A stretch of DNA of 64,000 nt, from assembly GCA_029834535.1 (NCBI GenBank), contig JAQMWT010000317.1, positions 310,001 to 374,000 of the forward strand. The letters run 5' to 3'. Shown one piece after another: positions 8,801-20,078 of the stretch. The position numbers and the translations under genes were made by a program. Below the pieces are notes generated by a model. That model saw only the letters and a list, made by a program, of their open reading frames with translations, was not told the origin of the DNA and did not search any database. Within the stretch, counting starts at the first letter, position 1. Each line of letters begins with the position of its first letter. The DNA comes from Chrysophaeum taylorii (lineage: Eukaryota > Sar > Pelagophyceae > Pelagomonadales > Pelagomonadaceae).

Positions 8801-11800
8801 ATGGTGTCTTGCTGTAACGTTGCAGTTCAAGAGTGCAGCAACAGTAACTCAGGCTCTGCGATGGCCGCGGTGCGCTGGTTCTCACAGCCGGCACGATGCT
8901 GCAGGATGGCTCGGGTCGCGGTGCGCGGTTTTTCGCAGCAGCAGGCGGTTCGAAAGAGGTTGCTCATCATTTACGGAAGCCAGACGGGCACGGCGGAATC
9001 GTTAGCCCGAATGTTGGGCCCCCAAGCGCTCGGCCACAACTTCGAGCCGATCATCGAGCCGATGAACGACGCCATTGCGACTCTCAAGGCTAGCGAGCCG
9101 CCGGCAGCCATTGCGTGCGTGTGCTCGACCTACGGCGTGGGTGAATTCCCGAGCAACGCGGAACGTTTTTTCGGCGAAGTGAATCGCGCAGCATTGCCCG
9201 GACTTCGGGGAGTACCGTACTCGATCTTGGGGCTGGGCGACAGTAGAAATGAGCACTACAACGCGGCGGCCAAAGCTCTCGATGGGGCGTTGCGCAAAGC
9301 CGGCGCTGTTTCGGCGCAGAAGCTCGCGCTGAGCTGCGAGACCAAGGGCCACGATAGTGCGTACCGCGAGTGGAAACGCGGCTTGTGGAAGGCGCTCGGG
9401 TCGACTGTTCTTCATGGAGGCGTACCGAGCGTAGTCTACGAATGCCGCCCGGTGCCGACGGCGAAACCCGAGCCGCTCGAATCGCCGTATGGCTTCGAGC
9501 ACGCGACGGTCGCGAGCAACGAGGTCGTGTCGGCACCGGGCTACGCGCCCGTCTTTCGCAAGCTGCGTTTCGAGCCAATGGATCGTCGCCGTCCCCGAAA
9601 ATTGAACGAGCACGTGATGGTGCTGCCCCAAAACGGGGTGGAGCTCGTCGAACGTGCCGCCCGCCGTCTCGACGCCGACCTCGACTCGATAGTCCGCGTC
9701 GTGGCTCTGAGCGGCGCGCCCAAGTCTCACATCGACGGCAAAAACGTCGACGTGCGCACGCTGCTCTCCGAAGTTATTGATTTGTCGGGTATTCCACCAC
9801 GGTCGTTTCTAGAGAGCCTCGCCGCGCTCGCGACGGACTCGTCGGAGCGCGCGGCGCTCGACGATCTCGCGAACGACCTTTCGGCTTCGAGCGAGTACGA
9901 GGCTCTAACGATGTTCGGGATCTTCTCTGTGGTGGACGCCCTGGAACGCTTCTCGAAGCTGCCGGTGACCCTCGAATACCTCCTGAGCTACGCCCCGCGC
10001 ATCACGCCGCGGACTTACTCGCTCGCGAGCGACTCGAGCTACGAGCTCGTTTTCAACGAACGCGCGATGGCCGTCGGCGACAGGATCCACCACGGCCTCG
10101 CGACGCACATGATGGGCCAGCTCGAGAAGGGTCACAAACTTACCATATCATTCGCGCCGAGCGGGCTCGCGACGATGCCGGATCCCGAAAAACCGCTGGC
10201 GATCGTAGCTCTCGGAACTGGCATCGCGTCCGCGCGAATGCTCCTCCAACACCGCCACCACTATTTCCAGATGCAGCAGGAGCGCGGGAAGGTCGGGAAC
10301 GTCGTCATGTATTACGGATTCCGTCACGCCGGAAAAGACGAGCTCTTCACCGACGAGATCGAAGCGTACGTAAAGGAAGGGTGGCTCGACGTCCGGAAAA
10401 CGGCGAGCCGCGACCAGGCTCCGTTCCTCTCGCCGATCGACGTCATGGACGCCTCTCTCGCAGACTTCGTGGGCCGCGACGGCCACATCTCCTATTGCGG
10501 GCTCGGGGGTGAAGTGCCGCTCCTCGTCGAAAACAAGCTCGGGCAGGTCGGCGTGGACGTCGCGGCGTTGCGCGTCGCGGGTCGTTACCACGAGGAAGCT
10601 TATTCGAGGGACCCCGACGTCGAAAACTTGTTCCTCGAGCGTCGCGGCGACGCGCTCGCCCCCACGCTCGCGGGCCGCATGGGTCGGACGGACATGTTTT
10701 GCTTTCAATGCGAGCAAACGCACAAAGGCCGCGGGTGCCACAAAATTGGCGTCTGCGGCAAGACGCCCAGGGTGGCCGCGCTCCAGGATTTGGTCGTCCA
10801 CGGCGTCAAGGTCATGGGCTTTTATGCGCACGAGCTCCACCAACTCGGTGGCCTCCTCCTCGATGATGATGATGCCAATCGTCTCATGCTCGAGGCACTC
10901 TTTGCGACGCTGACAAACGTCAACTTCGACGAGGCGCGCTTCGTGGACCTCGCGTCGCGCGTCGCCGGCACGACCGAGAAACTCAAGACCGAGTACTTGG
11001 CTCGGTGTGCGCAGGTGGGTGCCGTGGCCAAAACGCCGTCGAGGGGGGCCTTCATCTCGGTGCCGAAAGAAACATCTTCTGCAGACGTGCTCGTCGAGCT
11101 CGGCAAGGGCGTGGGCATTCTTCAGCGGTTTGGCGACCCCAATTCCCAATCGAGCGAGGGCGTGCGCGAAATGCTCACGTACGCCATCAAGGGAATCGCA
11201 GCATACGCTGACCATTCGCTCGTCAACAACAGGGAAGACCCCGAGATCTACGCGTTCCTCCGCAAGGCTCTCGCCTACCTCGCTACCGAGGGTGTCGGCG
11301 ACGATCTGGCGGCGGGTCTCGCGCTGTGCCTCGAGGCGGGCAAGGCCAACGTCGCGGCCATGTCGTTGCTCTACGACAGCCACGCGACGTCGCTGGGGGT
11401 GCCGTCGCCGCACGCTGTTCCGCTCAAACCCAAGCCGGGAAAGGCCATCCTCGTCTCGGGCCACGACCTCGTCTTATTAAAGGCGCTTCTCGAGGCGACG
11501 GAGCCCCTCGGCATCAACGTCTACACGCACGGCGAGATGCTCCCGGCCCATGGGTACCCCGGCCTGCGCAAATACTCGAATCTCGCGGGCCACTACGGCG
11601 GTGCCTGGATGCGACAGTAAGACTCGCGTATCTTCTCTTCGCGACGCGGCCCGCAGATCGGTCGAGTTCCCGCACTTCAAGGGGGCTATTCTCGTCACCA
11701 CGAATTGTCTGACCGAGCCGCACGACACCTACGATTCGCGGCTCTTCACGGCAGGTGCCGTCGGGTGGCCCGGCGTCGCGCACATCGGCAACGACCTATC

Positions 11801-12476
11801 CGACGTTGATTTTTCGCCGCTCGTCCGCGCCGCGATCGACGCGCCCGGCTTCGACCAGTCGGACGTCGATTTCGGCCACCCCGACCCCGTCGGTCAAAAA
11901 CGTCGTCCCGAGTCGCTGACCGTGGGATTCGGCCACGAAGCTCTCCTCGGGGCCGCCGGGACGATCGTGGACGAAATCAAGAATGGAAACGTTACGCGTT
12001 TCTACGTCGTAGGCGGCTGCGACGGCTTTGAGGGCCAACGATCCTACTACACCGACCTCGTCGCCAACCTCGAGCCCACGGCCGTCGTCCTCACGCTTGG
12101 ATGTGGTAAGTACCGCGTCAACCACCTCGACCTCGGCACCATCGGCGACACCGGCATCCCGCGCCTCCTCGACGTGGGCCAGTGCAACGACGCCTTCTCT
12201 GCCGTCCAAGTCGCGCTCGCCCTGGCACAGGCGCTCGACTGCGAGGTCAAAGACCTTCCTTTGTCCATCGTCCTCTCCTGGTTCGAGCAAAAGGCCATCG
12301 CCGTCTTGTTGTCCTGCCTCCATCTCGGGCTCAAGCCTATCCACCTCGGCCCTGCGCTGCCCGCCTTCGTCACCCCGGAGGTCCTCCACAAGCTCGTCAC
12401 GGACTTCGGCATCGTTCCCATCGGGGACGCCGCCGTCGACGCCAAGGCCATGGCCGCCGCACCGGGGGCTTCTTGA
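8801..12476 (+). CDS. NADPH diflavin reductase - hybrid cluster protein fusion
   Basis: join(8801..11616, 11657..12476), 1211 residues; the 40-nt intron (GTAAGA...GCAG) lies between AGHYGGAWMRQ and VEFPHFKG, a continuous motif in hybrid-cluster proteins. Residues 1-50 are Arg/Ser-rich without acidic clusters (RVAVRGFSQQ), suggesting a mitochondrial presequence. Flavodoxin domain about 53-195 (IIYGSQTGTAESLA; STYGVGEFP; LGLGDSRNEHY). FAD/NADPH reductase domain about 240-610 (RTYSLAS, GLATHMM, GTGIASARMLLQ, YYGFR, SYCGLGGEVP). Hybrid-cluster domain from residue 632: MFCFQCEQT with the C-x2-C-x7-C-x5-C iron-sulfur ligand set, then GGCDG (persulfide Cys), LGCGKYR, GQCNDAF and SWFEQKA. HCPs reduce hydroxylamine and/or NO, and bacterial Hcp takes electrons from a separate reductase. 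Here both are in one chain, implying a self-contained NADPH-driven enzyme. Confidence 0.9.
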
Positions 12477-12746
12477 TATTTGATTTGACTTGACTTGAAA
12501 CTTGATTTGATGACGTGACGTTTTTATTGTGGTGGTTTTTGTTTTGTTGATGTCACACCCAAAAAATTTGCGCCCCCCCCCCCCCTTTTTGAATTTGAAG
12601 TACAAATAATAAAAGTAGGGTTTGGCGGCGGCGAGGTACTTTTTTAGCCACTCACTCATCAACGCGAAGAACAACGCGAAGAACAACGCGAAGAAGAACA
12701 ACGCGAAGAAGAAGAATAAGAAAGAAGAAGAATAAGAAAGAAGAAG
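12477..12746. other. Intergenic region with low-complexity tracts
   Basis: Contains TTGACTTGA-like steps, a poly-C run at about 12573-12585, an AT-rich stretch, and an ACGCGAAGA minisatellite directly before the next ATG. No gene seen. Confidence 0.6.
12659..12746 (+). repeat. AACGCGAAGA minisatellite upstream of start codon
   Basis: About five units of (AA)CAACGCGAAGA, degrading into AAGAAGAATAAG steps, abut the ATG at 12747. The tract is purine-rich and would form the 5' UTR of the next gene. Confidence 0.75.
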
Positions 12747-14850
12747 ATGAACAACATGTTGTCGTCGATACTGTCGAACATGCGCGGGCGGAGCGTCGAG
12801 AGACAAGAGGAGATTGTGTTCGACGAGGAGGCGCTGGGTACGGCAGTGTCCGCGGCCGCCGTCAAGGTCGCCGACTTGGACGTGGCGCCGGAGGTGGCGC
12901 TGCGCGAGGCAGAGATGAGCGCGCGGGCTTTGTCGAGCATCGAGGCGTACGCGCGCGAGCGACAGTACGTACGAGAAGGAAAGGTTGTGGAGATGACCGT
13001 ATGGCAGGGTGGCGTTGTCTCGTCGCGCGAACGACGCGGTCGTCGTTCGAGGCGCGCTGCGCGAGGCCGCGGCGGCGGCGTGCGTCGACGAGAATTCGAG
13101 TCCGTCGTCGCTGGCGCTCGGGCTGCTCGCTTCGCGGAGCGCGTTCTCCCGCGTTCGGAGCGACGAGCCGGCGTGGCAGTCGGCGGGCGATCAGGCGTGG
13201 CGCGCGCTGCGAGCGCTCGAGGCGGTCGAGACGATCGACGAGCTTCACTGCGTGAGGCTGTGCGCGTCGTACGAGGCGCTCCGGTCGGTGTCGCGGTCCG
13301 AGGCGCACGAGGCGTCGAGCGGAGTCTCGGAATGTTGCGAGCGCGTGGGCAAGGCGGTCGGCGCGTGCAAGCGGGCCGAGGCGAGCGTGCGCAAGTGCCG
13401 AGCGGCGGTCGGAAGAGCGGGCGAGGCGGCGAGGGTCGCAGACGCGGAGCGCGTCGCGGCGGCGCGGGCCTCGGCGCGCGCTCGGAGCGATTTCGAGGCC
13501 CTGTCTTCTCCGTCGTCGTCGTCGTCCAAGCAGCCGGGGAACGGCGAGGCGGCGCGCAAGGCGGCCGCGGCGCGGGAGAAGGCGCAGCTCTCTGAACGGA
13601 GGTGCGACGAGCGGTCGAGAGACGCGAGAGCGCGCGTCGCGCGCGAAACATTCGAGCTCCGAACCGCGGCCGACGCGGCCATCCGCGCCGTGCGCGAGAA
13701 GGAGGCGACCGAGTGTGCGGCGACCGAGGCCGCTTTGCGGCTGAGACGGGACTTCGCGACGCCGCGGGCCCTCGAGGCGCTCCGAGAAATCGCGCGATAC
13801 GAGAGAGGACATCTCGAGGCCAAGCTCAAGCTCGTGTCGGACCTCGACCGCATCCTCGACGAGACCCCCGCTCGTCCCGAGGAGCACCGCCGGCGAGAGC
13901 CGTTGGCGGGGCGCGCCCTCGAGCTCCTCCAGGAGTGCGTCGCCAAGGACTACTACGCGCACCGCGACGAGTCGCCGTCCGACGCGGCCGTCGACGCGCA
14001 CGTCCAGGCGCTCTTCGCCGGCGGCTCGACCCAGGACCTCCCGCCGCTCGCGGCACCCGGCAACCACGAGTCCAAACGCCGCGATGTCTTGCGCGACGCC
14101 GCGGCGGCCGCGGGCTTCGACGAGGATTCGACTCGACGCCTCGCGGCGGGCGTCTTGAGGGACGAAGACCGCCCGCCCGAACGCGACGCGACGGCCGAGG
14201 CGCTCATCCGGTACGTGGACCGGTCGCGGGAGCGCGCGGCGACGGTGGCCAAGGCGTTGAACCGGCAACGGTCGAAAAGCACGGCCGTCGGCTCGATTCG
14301 AGCTCTCGAGGCGCTCGCGGCTCTCGCGACGCACGTCGTCCGCGCGTGTCGCGCCGCGGGCGACGGCCACACGCCCGGCGTCATCCTCATGCTGACGCAG
14401 ACATTCTACTTTGTCGAGGGCCGCACGGGCCACGACGAGGACGTCCGGCACCGCGCGGACCGCGTCTATCTCAAGGACAAGCTCTCGGACGACTTTTTGC
14501 TCCGGAGCAACGACGACGCCTTCTGGCGCCACTGTCTCGCCGAGGCCGCGCTCTCGGCCGTCGCGAGCACCACCGTCGGCTACAAGCCCTACTGGGACCT
14601 TCTCTTCACCGAGGTCCAGGCCGACGTGGCCAACGACGTTCACCGCGCCGTCCACGCCCAGCTGGCCGCCTTTCTCTTCGCGATGCGCGACCTCGGCGCC
14701 GCCAAGAAGGACGTCCGCGCCTTTGCGCTCGCCATGTGCGCCGAGTACCAGCTCCCGTGGCGCGACCGCGCAACTCTCCTCGCGCCCTACGACGACGACG
14801 AGGAGGAGGAGGACACCACCACCACCACCACCACCCAAGCAAACCTCTGA
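12747..14850 (+). CDS. Coiled, Ala-rich protein with SBF2-like segment
   Basis: Proposed join(12747..12964, 13008..14850), 686 residues. The 43-nt intron (GTACGT...GCAG) joins the N-terminal frame (MNNMLSSILSNMRGRSVERQ) to the long second frame. Residues 60-300 are Ala/Arg/Glu-rich and predicted helical or coiled coil. Around residues 530-600, GVILMLTQTFYF, YLKDKLSDD and FWRHCLAEAAL match the order of the SBF2-type helical region of DENN/MTMR5-13-like proteins (SQTFY...YL...FW). A role in membrane traffic is possible but is only an inference. The C-terminus ends in an acidic run and a poly-Thr tract. There is no DENN or GRAM motif that I can see. It could also be an unrelated coiled protein. 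Confidence 0.6.
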
Positions 14851-15143
14851 GATATAGATGATGATCCGTTGATTGGTGAGTTCAACGGAACTCATTTTCG
14901 GTCGCGGAACGAAAAAATCAATTTTAACTCAAAAACCAAAACCGGGGGTCAGTCGACTGCCTGCCTAGCTCCTCGCCCCGAATCGATCAATTCAATCAAT
15001 CCAAACTCCACCAAGACGTGGTGGTGGAGTGGAAAAGGCACCCACTTGGTGGTGACCCGGTGGTCTGTCTGTAGCTGTAGGATGATGATGTCGTCTCGAG
15101 GAGGATCCTAGTTGGGCGGGGGTTGAGAAGAAAGAGTCTGTCG
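14851..15143. other. Intergenic region
   Basis: About 290 bp without a gene; includes short direct repeats of ATCAATTCAATC type near 14986-15000. Nothing else is recognised. Confidence 0.5.
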
Positions 15144-16662
15144 ATGCAGGGCGTCGAGAAGCAACTGAAGATGGTGCGCGTGACGAGCGTCGAGGACGCT
15201 CTGACGATTCTGAAACGTGCCGTCGCCCGGGGCGAGTACGTGCCGAAGGAGGTGATCGCCCGGCTCGGCGCCACGACGACTTTGGATCTCGGGTGCGGTG
15301 GTTGGAGACAAAGGTGACCCCTCTCGCAGGCACGGGGACCTCGGCGCGAAGCGCGCGAAGATGCTCGCGAGCGCGATCGCGTCGATGCCGGCGTTGACGT
15401 CGTTGATTCTCGCGAACAATCCCCTCGAAGCGGCGGGCGTCGAGATCCTCGCGCGCGCCTTCCCAAAGCTACCGTCGCTCACGACGATCGACCTGTCGTA
15501 CAACGAGCTCCGGAACGAGGGCGCGGCGATTCTCGGGTCGCGGCTCCCGTCGCTCCCGGCTCTCAGTCACCTCTTGTTGACGTGCAACGCGATCCGCGAC
15601 GACGGCGCCAAGGCCCTCGCCAGAGGCATCGCGAGCCTCGTATTCCTCGAGGCCTTCGCGACCCTCGAGCTCACGGGAAACAGGATCGGCTCGGCGGGCG
15701 CCGGAGCGCTCGCGGAGGTCGTCCCCGACTTAGTCGGCCTTAGGTCGCTCGGGCTCGGCGGCGGTTTCATCGGACCTGCGGGGTCGGCGGTTCTCGTCGA
15801 CGCGCTCCCCCGCGCGATAGCCCTCGAGTCCCTCAACCTCCAGGGTAACCGGAGCGGGCCCGATTCGGCGCGACGCGCCGTCGAGCTCTCGTCGCCGCGC
15901 CTCGCCGCGCTCGACCTCGGCGGGAACAAGCTGTGCGACGAGGGCCAGCAGGACGACGCCTTCCGAAAACGCGCGCGGCGGACGCGCCACGTGTATCGCG
16001 AGCCCGAGAACGACCTCATCGGCCTCGCCGGTGCCCTCTCCCTCAAGACCTCGCTCACCGAGCTCTCGCTCGCGAACAACGCGCTTCGCGACGACTTTAT
16101 CGCGGCCGTCTCCCATTTCGGTACCCTCCGCGCCCTCAATCTTTCCCTCAACCTCCTCGCGCGCTTCGACCCGATGCTCCTCGACCTCCCCCACCTCACG
16201 GCCCTCGACGTCTCCTTCAACGGAATCTCCGAGCTCCCCGAATCCATAGGAAGGTCGGCGCTCGCCCGCGGTCTCCGAAAGCTCGACCTCCGACGCAATA
16301 ATCTCGCTGCCCTCCCGCGCTCCGTCGCGCTCCTTCCCCGCGACTGCACGCTCTGCGTCGTCGCGAACCCGCTCCGCGACCCCCCCCTCGCCGTTTCCGT
16401 CCACGGCGTCGACGCCATCTCCAGCTACTTTCGCTCTCAGCCCGAATCCAAGGAGGACGTCCACCGCCCTCCGCCGCCCCCCGTCCACTTCTTCTCGCCA
16501 CCCCCCGGCCTCTCCCACCACTACAGGCCCTCCTCCATCGATGCCGCCGACCTCGCCGTCCCGCCACTCTCGGCCTTTGGGACCAACAGCGCCAGACGCG
16601 CGGCCGACGCTCGCCAAGATTCGCACTCTGTCGACACCCTCGACTCCGAGTCCCCCTCCTGA
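15144..16662 (+). CDS. Leucine-rich-repeat protein
   Basis: join(15144..15292, 15330..16662), 493 residues. The 37-nt intron (GTGCGG...GCAG) interrupts a repeat so that TTLDLG is followed by HGDLGAKRAKMLASAI, restoring an RI-type repeat. At least six ribonuclease-inhibitor-like LRRs (L-x-x-L-x-L-x-x-N) follow in residues 40-240, for example LTSLILANNPLEAAG, LTTIDLSYNEL and LESLNLQGN. They are followed by shorter typical LRRs (LRALNLSLNLL, LTALDVSFNGISELP, LRKLDLRRNNLAALP) to about residue 415. The C-terminus is Pro/His-rich and disordered. No signal peptide, kinase or NB-ARC domain. Likely a cytosolic protein-interaction scaffold. The start was chosen because it is the first ATG in the frame that opens the first repeat. 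Confidence 0.78.
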
Positions 16663-16709
16663 ACGAAACACCTCGGGGGACGCCTGCCTGCCTGCCTGCT
16701 CTCTCTCTC

Positions 16710-16731
16710 TCAAACAAACAAACAAACAAAC
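16710..16731 (+). repeat. (CAAA)n microsatellite
   Basis: Five CAAA units after a CTCTCTCT run, in the 3' flank of the LRR gene. Confidence 0.85.
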
Positions 16732-16846
16732 CGCGAGAGCCAGAGGCCGGAGGAGAAGGCCCCCGCCCTCCTCTCTTTCGTCCGTTCGATTTTCGGTTCG
16801 GCGGTGGAAAATGAAAAATCACACACACGCTTCTTGCTACCACTGT

Positions 16847-16847
<1 letters not shown>

Positions 16848-16877
<30 letters not shown>
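16848..16877 (+). repeat. (ATC)n microsatellite
   Basis: About ten ATC units in non-coding sequence. Confidence 0.9.
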
Positions 16878-17148
16878 CCTTTTTGCTTTTTGGTGCTCTT
16901 CACCGACGATACGAGACGATGCGCGGCGCGGTGCTCTTCACGTCGCCATCTTCTCGTCTTCTCCTTCTCCGCCCCTGGTTCTTTTCTAAAGGATGGAGGG
17001 GGAGGGAGGGAGGGAGAGACTGCCCACCCGCCGACCAGTTAGTTTCTTTCTGTCACCATCATCCCGCCGCATTTTTTTGTGTCGAAACCAAATTTCGATC
17101 TCCTTGATGACAGAGCAAGCGCGGGGGATGATATGGAGGAGAGAGACA

Positions 17149-17598
17149 TCATTGGACAAGAACGGCGACGGGGACATCGTCGGCCCCGTCTTGGGGGGGA
17201 GCGGGGGCCGCGTGGACGACCTCGGGGCTGGAAACCGGCACGGCGGCGACGGCGCCGGCTCGCGCGCCGGCCGGATCGCGATCGGCGACGACGGGAATCG
17301 ACGAGGCCGTCTCGTCGGCGCCGTCTAACCTCGCGAAGATGCGGGCGCGGATAGTGGGGTCAGCGAACTGGTCCTTGATCCAGGTCACCGAGGAGGGGAG
17401 GCCGTGCTTTCGCCAGACGATCCAGACGCCGTCGCGGCGCTGGAGGAAAAGAACGCACGAGTAGAGAAGAAGCGACGGCGACATCCAGACGTCCTCGGCC
17501 TCGCCCAAGGTCTCGTATTCGCGAGCCTTGAGCTCGTTTCGCCAGCGCCACGCGATCACGGCCGGCTCGGACCGCGCGGCCACAGAGAAGAGGGGCAT
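17149..17598 (-). CDS. Small protein of unknown function
   Basis: 149 residues from the ATG at 17598 (MPLFSVAARSEPAVIAW). No family recognised. The first 100 residues look like a compact domain rich in Trp and aromatic residues (AWRWRNELKAREYETL; SPSLLLYSCVLFLQ; GVWIVWRKHGLP; WIKDQFADP), and the tail is Ala/Pro-rich and disordered. It is divergent from the de-epoxidase gene with only 36 bp between the two ATGs, so one promoter must overlap a transcribed region. The composition is unlike a chance frame opposite nothing, but it could still be spurious. Confidence 0.45.
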   Translation of the reverse strand: MPLFSVAARSEPAVIAWRWRNELKAREYETLGEAEDVWMSPSLLLYSCVLFLQRRDGVWIVWRKHGLPSSVTWIKDQFADPTIRARIFARLDGADETASSIPVVADRDPAGARAGAVAAVPVSSPEVVHAAPAPPQDGADDVPVAVLVQ

Positions 17599-17634
17599 CC
17601 GACTTGAAGTTGTAACGCCAGCCAGCAAGCCCCG

Positions 17635-18885
17635 ATGACGAGTGGTTGTTTTCTCTTCTTCCTCAAGTTATGTTTTCTGTGTCGGAGCGCGCCTGCCCTC
17701 AGCGTCCCGCCCAAGAGGTGCGCGAAGGTACGACGACATCGCGCCGCGGCGTTGGCATTGGGTCTCGTCGCGCTGACGCCCTCGGTCGTCCGTGGCGTCG
17801 AGGACGTCGCCGCTGTCGGCACCTGCGTGATCACAAAGTGCCAGCTGCCGCTGGCCAAGTGCATCGGGAATCCTAAATGCCTGGCCAATCTCGTCTGCCT
17901 CCAGACGTGCACGAACCGCGCCGACGAAACGGAATGTCAGATCCGGTGCGGCGACCTCTTCGAAAACGAACGGGTCGGAGAGTTCAACGAGTGCGCCGTC
18001 AGCCAGCAGAAATGCGTGCCGCAGCGCCCCGACGACGGCGCCTACCCCGTCCCGCCCGCCTCCGCGCTCGTCTCGCGCTTCGACACGGCCACCTTTGAGG
18101 GGCGCTGGTATATCAGCGCGGGCCTCAACCCCGTCTTCGACGCGTTTCCCTGCCAGGTCCACTTCTTCACCGCGCCCTCGCCGGGACGCGTCTATGGCAA
18201 ACTCAACTGGCGCATCGAGGAGCCCGACGGCGAGTTTTTCACCAAGGACACGGTGCAACGCTTCGTCCAGGACACCTCCTCCCCGGGAATCCTCTACAAC
18301 CACGACAACGAGTACCTCCACTACGAGGACGACTGGTACGTCCTCGACGCGCAGTCGGGCGAGGGCGACGACGCCTTCGTCCTCGTCTACTACCGCGGCC
18401 GCAACGACGCCTGGGACGGCTACGGGGGTGCGGTTCTCTACACCCGCACGCCCTACGCCTCGCCCGCGGTCAACGCGCGCGCCGAAGCAGCCTGCCGCCG
18501 CGCGCGACTCGACTTTGCCGACTTCAAGGTTCCCGACAACTCGTGTCCTGCCGAGCTCCGCCAGACAAAAAAGCTCCTCCTCCGCGAAAAGTACGCGACC
18601 AAGGTATTCCTCACCACCGAGAAACTCCTACAGGAGGAAGCGACAAACCTCCGCCAAAACGCGGTTAGTACCTTCACCGCCGACGTTCGAGAGGTCGTCC
18701 AAGCCACCGCTAAACTCGAGCGCGCCGTCGCCGACTACGAGAAGCAGACCCTCGCCAAGGCCGAGCAGACCCTCGAGACAGCCGAGAGGGCCATCGTCGC
18801 CGACGTCGTACAGGCCGAGAAGGCCATCGTCGCCGACGTTGAGCAGGCGGAGCGGGCCATCGTCGGTACTAAGAGGCCCTTCTGA
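17635..18885 (+). CDS. VDE: Violaxanthin/diadinoxanthin de-epoxidase
   Basis: 416 residues. The N-terminus has a hydrophobic segment, then a basic stretch (PPKRCAKVRRHR) and a second hydrophobic segment (AAALALGLVALTP), consistent with import into the plastid and thylakoid lumen. A Cys-rich domain follows (about residues 60-125: GTCVITKCQLPLAKC, CLANLVCLQTC, CQIRCGDLF). Next is the lipocalin barrel (about 135-310: FDTATFEGRWYISAGLNP, FPCQVHFF, LNWRI, EYLHYEDDWYVLD, VLVYYRGRNDAWDGYGGA). The tail is a Glu-rich coil with three near-repeats of AEKAIVADV type. This is the domain order of VDE, which removes epoxide groups from violaxanthin (diadinoxanthin in many heterokonts) in high light using ascorbate. 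No intron required. Confidence 0.92.
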   Translation: MTSGCFLFFLKLCFLCRSAPALSVPPKRCAKVRRHRAAALALGLVALTPSVVRGVEDVAAVGTCVITKCQLPLAKCIGNPKCLANLVCLQTCTNRADETECQIRCGDLFENERVGEFNECAVSQQKCVPQRPDDGAYPVPPASALVSRFDTATFEGRWYISAGLNPVFDAFPCQVHFFTAPSPGRVYGKLNWRIEEPDGEFFTKDTVQRFVQDTSSPGILYNHDNEYLHYEDDWYVLDAQSGEGDDAFVLVYYRGRNDAWDGYGGAVLYTRTPYASPAVNARAEAACRRARLDFADFKVPDNSCPAELRQTKKLLLREKYATKVFLTTEKLLQEEATNLRQNAVSTFTADVREVVQATAKLERAVADYEKQTLAKAEQTLETAERAIVADVVQAEKAIVADVEQAERAIVGTKRPF

Positions 18886-19631
18886 CTCCGTTTTTGTTTT
18901 CTTATCGGTCGATGAGATGAGATGAGATGAAACGAAATGGATGGCGTCGCCACCGTCGCATCTCTTGCGACGACGAACTATATTACTTTAAACGAAAACC
19001 GACAATGGCACGAATCACCGCCACGAGTGCGCTTTCGCTCCCTTGGGCGGCGGGCCCGCCCGCCCGCCCGTCCGCCCGCCCACCCACCCACAAGGCGGCT
19101 GTTGCTGCTGCCTTGACATACTGACGACGACATGTACGGCGGGTTTATCCTAACTACTAATCGACAGATGTTTGTCTGTTTGTTCGAGGCGTCGGAGTTC
19201 TTTTCGGCTGACTAGGCTGGGTCGGAAGACGACGCCTCGCTCTTTACAGTAGAGTTTTCAACTCCCTGACAACCAACGGCATGCTGACTTTGATCGCGAG
19301 CTTAATGTCTTCGCAACCTCGACCCGTCGCACGGCCACTGCAACGGTACCAGATACATGATACATGATCGTGTCGTTGTCACCGAGGCTCCTCCAACCTG
19401 TATCCCTTAAGGCCCGCCGACGCCAAACGATCACCAAGAGCCAGGGCCAGACGCCCCGCGAGGTCGGCGTCCTCTTGGCGAAGCCCGTCTTCTGCCACGT
19501 CCAGCTCTACGTGGCTCTCTGTCGATCGGCAACCTCGAGGATATCCTCTTCTTGGTCGACGACTCCACCCTACTCCACACGTGCTGCGCAATACCGATAA
19601 GCCCCCTCCCGGCGTCTACACGCGGACTATA

Positions 19632-19965
19632 GGTTAACTTACTGGGACCAGGTGAACTTACTGGGACCACGTGAACTTACTGGGGTTTGAGATTGGGACT
19701 AGGTGAATATAGTGACCAGGTGAACTAACTGGGACCAGGTGAACATACTGGGGTTTTTAGAGTAAAGGGTTTTCAGAGTAAACTAAAAGGTTGGCGGCGC
19801 GTGCGGATCAAAGCAGCTTAGATTGGCGGAGGCGAGAGCGACGAGCTCAAAGGAGTTGGTGTGAGCTAGGTGAACTTCCTGACCAGGTGAACTTATATGA
19901 AACTTACTGGGACCAGGTGAACTTGCTGGGGTTAGAGATTGGGACTAGGTGAACTTACTGGCCTG
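19632..19965 (+). repeat. ACTGGGACCAGGTGAACTT minisatellite (two blocks)
   Basis: Units of about 19-20 bp with ACTGGGACCAGGTGAACTT as consensus occur at 19632-19775 and again at 19868-19965, separated by about 90 bp of different sequence. A longer unit including GGGGTTTGAGATTGGGACTAG is shared by both blocks. Confidence 0.8.
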
Positions 19966-19969
19966 CACT

Positions 19970-20001
19970 TGTATTTATTTATTTATTTATTTATTTATTT
20001 T
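19970..20001 (+). repeat. (TTTA)n microsatellite
   Basis: About seven TATT/TTTA units. Confidence 0.85.
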
Positions 20002-20042
20002 CGGGAGCAGAGTCCCGCGTGCATACGTGATGTGAGCACACT

Positions 20043-20078
20043 CCGATCGATCGATATCGATATCGATATCGATCGATC
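20043..20078. repeat. GATCGATATCGATATC palindromic tract
   Basis: Alternating GATCGATC and ATATCG steps make an almost perfect palindrome of about 36 bp that could extrude a hairpin. Confidence 0.7.

Larger units (their letters stand above)
16663..17148. other. Intergenic region with microsatellites
   Basis: No gene seen. Holds CTGC, (CAAA)n and (ATC)n short repeats. Confidence 0.55.
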
